Position numbers and translations under genes: made by a program | Shown here: one piece after another, positions 5,492-9,023 of the stretch | How the letters are laid out: each line of letters opens with the position of its first letter | How positions within the stretch are numbered: position 1 is the first letter of the stretch | Origin: Chloroflexota bacterium | Lineage (GTDB): Bacteria > Chloroflexota > Dehalococcoidia > UBA2979 | Assembly: GCA_002710905.1 (NCBI GenBank) | Contig: PAJB01000019.1 | Coordinates: 19,520 to 28,542, forward strand | Reading direction: 5' to 3' | Length of the DNA: 9,023 nucleotides | The notes under the pieces: model-generated | The model's input: only the letters and a program-made list of their open reading frames with translations | The model's database searches: none | Told to the model about the DNA's origin: nothing

Positions 5492-7372
5492 ATGAAGTTA
5501 ATTATTCCTGTACTACTCATGTGCAATATATTGCTTGTTGGATGTAGCCCTTCAGAAGATCTGTCTCATCTTATGGATGTTGTCTATTTGCCAACGCATT
5601 ATGAACAGATTTCCGGCATATGTGATCCAACGCATGTTGATCCGCAGATTGGCTTGTGGTCGCGTAATGGCGCACAGCATATTGTTGATGAAAGCCTGAC
5701 TGTATTTGATCCGGAAGTTATCTTTGCTGATGAAACTACTACGATGTATCGTACATTCTCACAAGGCAGTCAAGATATAACAAAATCTATCGCGGTAATG
5801 GATCCTGCTAAATTCAATAACATTGTCATTATATCATTGATCACTGTTATATTTGTTTTTGTGACTGTGCATGCATTTGTAGGTTTTAGTGCACTTGCTA
5901 CGTTGCTTTTTGTTACTACAGCTGCATCAATTAGTGGTGTTATTTTAATCATTTTTGGACATAGTAATCTAGTTATAGAAACACACTTAGAGCCTGGCCT
6001 AGTTACAAATTCGCCTGAAAATCCAGCATTTTATACAAATCGTGCGAAGTTCTACGACACAGGAAAGAATGGTGATGTTGAGCGTGGAGATGGGGTTTAT
6101 ACAAAAACATGCATCAAGTCAATTTATGATTTTGATAGTTATGATAACAGCCTGACAATTTATGATGATTTGTCCCTACGAGTATTAAATCCAAATTTAC
6201 GTGGTCAGCTACCCATTCAATTTATATCAGAATCAATAGCAATGACTGAATATGGCATCTTCGTTGCTTTGGGTCCTGATTATATGGATATTTATAAAGA
6301 CTCATGGTTGATCAGTGGCCCAGAGAATTGTATTGGCTGTCATACTGCCTTTGAATTGGTTGGCGATCAGTTTGATTTCTTTGTTATTACTCCAAGAACT
6401 GGCGCTCCTGATTATGCATATTATATACGCGTTCATGATGGGGTAGGCGGTATTGGTATCCCAGAAGAATGGACAAGCCATGATTATATCTTCCCTGATA
6501 GAGCAAAGCATCAACGTCTTCAAGGAATGATATATATCAATGATTCAATGAATTGGGATCCCTTGAATCATGAATTAGGTCATTGGGTTGGCCTAGGGCC
6601 TCAAACTTTAGATTATCCTTCATCAGAAATCGCATGGAATTTCCCTGATGGTAGTCATTTACATAGTAATTCTACTGCAGAATCATTATTGTCTGAGCCT
6701 GTATGGAATACAAATAAATATTCTTATGTAACTGGCACAGGAAAAGAAGAGCCAGTGTTAATCAACGATATGAAGGAGAATATTTCGTTTGCTCGATTAG
6801 GCGGTAATCCAGAAGAAGGCTTTTACCTAGAACCTCGTGACCCACAAAATGTTGTTTATGACGATATATTCTTGTATATGATGGGCCTTTTGCCAGCAAA
6901 TGAAGTTAATAAAACATATTGGCAAGTCAAAAATATACAATTAAGTGAGGAAACTAAATGTAGCTTTGATAATCGAAAGTTTTTTCAAGAAATTTGCGAT
7001 GGACCGCAAATCCCTGTCTTAGTTGATGAGGCCATTGCTTTTGACATCGATTCTTTTATTGAAAAATTTGGTAATAGAATCAATAATGGAACAGCAATAA
7101 CAGATACTTTTAGTATTGGATTTGTTCATGTATCTCCGCGACCGTTCAATGAAGCAGAAATTATTTTTCGTAGTTTTGCAATTCGTGATTGGGCGCGAAC
7201 AGATGATGTGAGTAAAACAGAGGTAATAAATAATTATACATGGCAACATGTAACGCAAGGTACTGGCAAAATAAGAACTAATTTTATTGATGATTTACGT
7301 CAAGATGTAGCAGAATATGAAAAATGGTTAAACTATACTTATAATAGTGGCAAGTTAATAAGAAAAGAGTAA
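5492..7372 (+). CDS. Putative lipoprotein with membrane hairpin, CXXCH and HELGH (zincin-like) motifs
   Basis: I do not recognise this 626-residue protein as a named family. The N-terminus is a lipoprotein signal with lipobox LVGC (Cys18); Ser at +2 would permit outer-membrane sorting. Residues 20-108 have no known motif. Two hydrophobic stretches (about 110-131 and 134-156) look like a membrane hairpin, unusual in a lipoprotein. Residues 190-240 (DTGKNGDVERGDGVYT, NPNLRG) resemble the 'choice-of-anchor' beta domain of secreted bacterial proteins. CIGCH at 280-284 is a formal CXXCH haem-c motif. HELGH at 360-364 is a zinc-peptidase HExxH; it continues WVGLGP, so the metzincin third-ligand position is Pro370, and His389, His391 or Glu397 are alternatives. 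FLYMMGLLPANEV (460-472) resembles an ELYLMGLxPPEEV block that I recall near HExxH motifs in other uncharacterised exported proteins. An envelope metallopeptidase-like protein is a reasonable guess. A carbonic anhydrase gene follows after 3 nt. There is no Shine-Dalgarno. Confidence 0.8.
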   Translation: MKLIIPVLLMCNILLVGCSPSEDLSHLMDVVYLPTHYEQISGICDPTHVDPQIGLWSRNGAQHIVDESLTVFDPEVIFADETTTMYRTFSQGSQDITKSIAVMDPAKFNNIVIISLITVIFVFVTVHAFVGFSALATLLFVTTAASISGVILIIFGHSNLVIETHLEPGLVTNSPENPAFYTNRAKFYDTGKNGDVERGDGVYTKTCIKSIYDFDSYDNSLTIYDDLSLRVLNPNLRGQLPIQFISESIAMTEYGIFVALGPDYMDIYKDSWLISGPENCIGCHTAFELVGDQFDFFVITPRTGAPDYAYYIRVHDGVGGIGIPEEWTSHDYIFPDRAKHQRLQGMIYINDSMNWDPLNHELGHWVGLGPQTLDYPSSEIAWNFPDGSHLHSNSTAESLLSEPVWNTNKYSYVTGTGKEEPVLINDMKENISFARLGGNPEEGFYLEPRDPQNVVYDDIFLYMMGLLPANEVNKTYWQVKNIQLSEETKCSFDNRKFFQEICDGPQIPVLVDEAIAFDIDSFIEKFGNRINNGTAITDTFSIGFVHVSPRPFNEAEIIFRSFAIRDWARTDDVSKTEVINNYTWQHVTQGTGKIRTNFIDDLRQDVAEYEKWLNYTYNSGKLIRKE

Positions 7373-7375
7373 GTT

Positions 7376-7972
7376 ATGACACCAGATAACGCATTGCAAA
7401 AATTATTAGATGGTAATAAGCGATTTGCTTCTCAAATTACTCAGAATAGAAATATTGCTGAAGAAATTGCATCGACTGTCGATGGCGTGGATGGATATGC
7501 AGCAGTGATTAGTTGTATGGATGCACGAGTTAATGCTGAACAAATTTTTGATACTAAGATAGGAGATATCTTTGTTCTGCGAGTTGGTGGTGGCGTGATC
7601 AATCAAGACATTGTTGATAGTATTGAAATAGCTATCAACATGACACAAGTAAAATTAGTGATCATGCTTGGTCATACAAAATGTGGGGCTATTGTAAATG
7701 CGACAAAAAACAAAGACAAAGAAGTCTCACAACTAATCGCAAAAGTTTTACCTGCTCTTGATGCTGTACCGGCATCATTAGGTGAGCCTTCATTGTCAAA
7801 TATACCCTATCTTCGTAAAGCAGAAGAAATGCAAGTTGTTTTATCGGCGCAACAATTAGAAGAATCAAGCCCGCTAATCAGTAATCTGATCAATGAAAAT
7901 CAATTGATGATTGCGAATGCAATGTATGATGTTGAAACTGGCAAAGTTACTATACTCGAAGCTAGCAGTTAA
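7376..7972 (+). CDS. Beta-class carbonic anhydrase
   Basis: This 198-residue enzyme interconverts CO2 and bicarbonate using one zinc per active site. The zinc ligands are all present: Cys47 in CMDARVN, and His100 and Cys103 in GHTKCGAI. The Asp49-Arg51 dyad that gates the zinc in this class is also intact. The N-terminal LLDGNKRFAS is typical. One deviation is RVGGGVINQDI at 69-79, where most members have R(V/N)AGN. No signal peptide is seen, so it should be cytoplasmic. The gene begins 3 nt after the preceding lipoprotein-like gene and is probably cotranscribed with it; a purine-rich AAGAG just before the preceding stop can serve as ribosome site. No intrinsic terminator of the correct polarity follows on this strand. 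Confidence 0.93.
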   Translation: MTPDNALQKLLDGNKRFASQITQNRNIAEEIASTVDGVDGYAAVISCMDARVNAEQIFDTKIGDIFVLRVGGGVINQDIVDSIEIAINMTQVKLVIMLGHTKCGAIVNATKNKDKEVSQLIAKVLPALDAVPASLGEPSLSNIPYLRKAEEMQVVLSAQQLEESSPLISNLINENQLMIANAMYDVETGKVTILEASS

Positions 7973-8003
7973 ATTTATTGCCATTAAGAAATATTGAAAA
8001 AAG

Positions 8004-8036
8004 CAAAAAAAAATCGCATTCGTGGAAAAATGCGAT
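8004..8036 (-). terminator. Intrinsic terminator of the exported-protein gene
   Basis: ATCGCATT (8013-8020) pairs with AATGCGAT (8029-8036) across an 8-nt loop. Read on the minus strand the stem is followed by nine T residues (complement of 8005-8013). It lies about 54 nt beyond the stop codon of the minus-strand gene. On the + strand there is no T-run directly after the stem, so it should serve the carbonic anhydrase transcript poorly, if at all. Confidence 0.75.
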
Positions 8037-8089
8037 AATCTATACTAGCACATTTTTTTATCATTTTGCAATAGTATGATATACATTTT

Positions 8090-8866
8090 TTATGTTTTTC
8101 TATTAATTCTATAGAAAATAAAGATGCTAACAGCTATGAGAAGTGTTGTTAATAATGGTATTAGAAAAACGATATTGTTTGTAGTCTCGTTTTTTTCAAC
8201 AATTGTTTTATTTTGCTCTGATTTATCAAGTATTTCTACAGGAGTACTAGCCTCTTTTTCTTTTACTGGCTCTGTGTCATTTTTCGATTGCTGAGCCTTA
8301 GATGGTAATGTGTTGATATTTGGGGCAATAAGACAACTTCCTCCATTTTTTTGCTGGACGTCTCCGCTAATCACTATATTCCTGTTTTCTTCTTTATAAC
8401 CGAGAGATAAAACAAAGTAACCTGATGCACGCGCATGAACTTGTATATTAATTGTTTGTGCTTCTTGAAATTGATTTGAGTTATATCTCAGTAAACGAAT
8501 ATAATCTGTTTGCGAATAGGGCTCATAAAAACTTGATCTAATTGTTGGTTGCAGCGTTTCTTGCAGTGATGGAATTGTAATATAAGGCAACTCTTCCTGA
8601 GGCATTGTATTTTCTGGAGCTTTATTCAATACTAACAAACCAATAGTTAGCCTTTCATTTGCAGGCAATCCCATTTCTATTGCAAAAACTTGATTAGAAT
8701 CCGTGAAAGAAAAGTATAAAGCATGCGATACAGAACCGTCTCTAATATTTACTGTTGCTGCAGAAGAATTATCTTCAATGCATAAGGTAAATGGCTGATG
8801 TGCAGATACAATTTTCGGCATTGTAGCTATATATAGGACTATGAACGCGAAGAGAAATTTTTTAAT
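8090..8866 (-). CDS. Exported protein of unknown function with C-terminal membrane anchor; probable ATT start
   Basis: From the proposed start this is 258 residues. The N-terminus (initiator-KKFLFAFIVLYIATMP, then KIVSA) is a textbook Sec signal peptide with cleavage after VSA, before HQPF. A soluble, probably beta-rich domain follows, with two Cys (29 and 178) that could form a disulfide. After a charged Lys/Glu linker comes one transmembrane helix (about 232-252) and a basic tail RINRKT, predicting a periplasmic domain held by a C-terminal anchor. No family is recognised. The frame runs back to a TTG at 8914, but that adds an odd CVTDFVIILIIKESV stretch and has no good ribosome site. AAGGAG (8878-8873) instead sits 6 nt before ATT (8866-8864), exactly where the signal peptide should begin. 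The gene has its own terminator and probably its own promoter. Confidence 0.8.
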   Translation of the reverse strand: MKKFLFAFIVLYIATMPKIVSAHQPFTLCIEDNSSAATVNIRDGSVSHALYFSFTDSNQVFAIEMGLPANERLTIGLLVLNKAPENTMPQEELPYITIPSLQETLQPTIRSSFYEPYSQTDYIRLLRYNSNQFQEAQTINIQVHARASGYFVLSLGYKEENRNIVISGDVQQKNGGSCLIAPNINTLPSKAQQSKNDTEPVKEKEASTPVEILDKSEQNKTIVEKNETTNNIVFLIPLLTTLLIAVSIFIFYRINRKT

Positions 8867-8872
8867 AACTGA

Positions 8873-8878
8873 CTCCTT
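8873..8878 (-). promoter_or_regulatory. Consensus Shine-Dalgarno that decides an ATT start
   Basis: The minus strand reads AAGGAG, then TCAGTT, then ATT-AAA-AAA. No ATG, GTG or TTG lies at usable distance downstream in any frame. The site therefore either drives initiation at ATT 8866 or is an accidental match inside a longer gene starting at TTG 8914. Confidence 0.55.
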
Positions 8879-8888
8879 GATGATTAAA

Positions 8889-8897
8889 ATTATCACA
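8889..8897 (-). promoter_or_regulatory. Extended -10 promoter candidate
   Basis: The minus strand reads TGTGATAAT, an extended -10 element (TGn plus GATAAT), about 11 nt ahead of the AAGGAG. No good -35 box stands at 16-18 nt. Transcription from here would begin downstream of the TTG at 8914, which supports the internal ATT start. Confidence 0.35.
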
Positions 8898-8920
8898 AAG
8901 TCAGTTACACACAATATATA

Positions 8921-9022
8921 TTATTTTTCTTTATAGTAGAGATGCTCTGAAAAGATAGGGTCAGTCATATTGATCATACTTTCCATTTTTACCTGTACTC
9001 GTTTTGCAAGGCCTTTTGGATG
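8921..9022 (-). CDS. C-terminal end of an unidentified minus-strand gene (partial)
   Basis: On the minus strand a frame enters from the right edge and runs 33 codons to TAA (8923-8921), ending in ...SEHLYYKEK. The residue mix is protein-like (HPKGLAKRVQVKM at the edge). A second minus frame is also open to a TGA at 8963-8961, so the choice is not certain, and 33 open codons is not strong evidence. Its stop would lie 54 nt before the ATT start of the next minus-strand gene. No function is recognised. Confidence 0.35.
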   Translation of the reverse strand, partial: HPKGLAKRVQVKMESMINMTDPIFSEHLYYKEK

Positions 9023-9023
9023 T

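Noticed and set aside
7406..7648. An 80-codon minus frame inside the carbonic anhydrase gene
   Set aside because: It is antisense to the zinc-binding motifs of a clear gene and has a Cys/His/Asn-rich translation without signal or domain.
8013..8060. Terminator for the carbonic anhydrase on the + strand at the same stem
   Set aside because: The stem is followed by AATCTATACTAGCACA before the nearest T-run, too far for intrinsic termination; the polarity fits the minus strand.
8867..8914. Extension of the exported protein to TTG 8914
   Set aside because: It would put an Asp/Glu-containing stretch ahead of a complete signal peptide, has no Shine-Dalgarno, and starts upstream of the best promoter candidate. 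It is kept only as the alternative to the ATT start.

Overview
The window is AT-rich (roughly 35-40% GC by eye), densely coded and Gram-negative in character. It carries a lipoprotein signal, a classical Sec signal peptide with a C-terminal membrane anchor, and enzymes of the proteobacterial CoA-catabolic type. A low-GC gammaproteobacterium or similar lineage is plausible, but nothing here fixes the species. There are no rRNA or tRNA genes, insertion sequences or CRISPR arrays.

Bases 1-4017 (+ strand) are one tight operon: the last codons of an unidentified gene, then the two subunits of a SCOT-family (family I) 3-oxoacid CoA-transferase, a thiolase and an MmgE/PrpD-family protein. Neighbours overlap or are 2 nt apart. 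CoA-transferase plus thiolase is the standard way to activate a 3-oxoacid with a donor CoA and cleave it to acetyl-CoA plus a shorter acyl-CoA. The substrate (acetoacetate, 3-oxoadipate or another) cannot be read from sequence alone. The MmgE/PrpD protein departs from the usual active-site pattern. Convergent to the operon, with stop codons touching at 4017/4018, is a family III (CaiB/BaiF) CoA-transferase on the minus strand (4018-5214).

Bases 5215-5491 form a divergent control region. On the minus strand, ahead of the CaiB/BaiF gene, it holds a very strong Shine-Dalgarno with a 12-codon open frame, a hairpin overlapping that frame, and then a long perfect hairpin followed by six U residues, directly abutting the gene's own ribosome binding site. 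This looks like an undescribed leader-peptide attenuator and is the most interesting regulatory feature in the window.

Bases 5492-7972 (+) hold a two-gene unit: a 626-residue lipoprotein-like protein, and 3 nt behind it a beta-class carbonic anhydrase. The lipoprotein combines a lipobox, a two-helix membrane hairpin, a beta-rich 'choice-of-anchor'-like region, a CXXCH motif and a HELGH zinc-peptidase motif.

Bases 8090-8866 (-) encode an exported protein of unknown function with a C-terminal membrane anchor. It has its own terminator (8004-8036). It appears to start at an ATT codon, because an ideal Shine-Dalgarno and an ideal signal peptide both point there and no ATG, GTG or TTG is available. 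The right edge carries the probable end of one more minus-strand gene.
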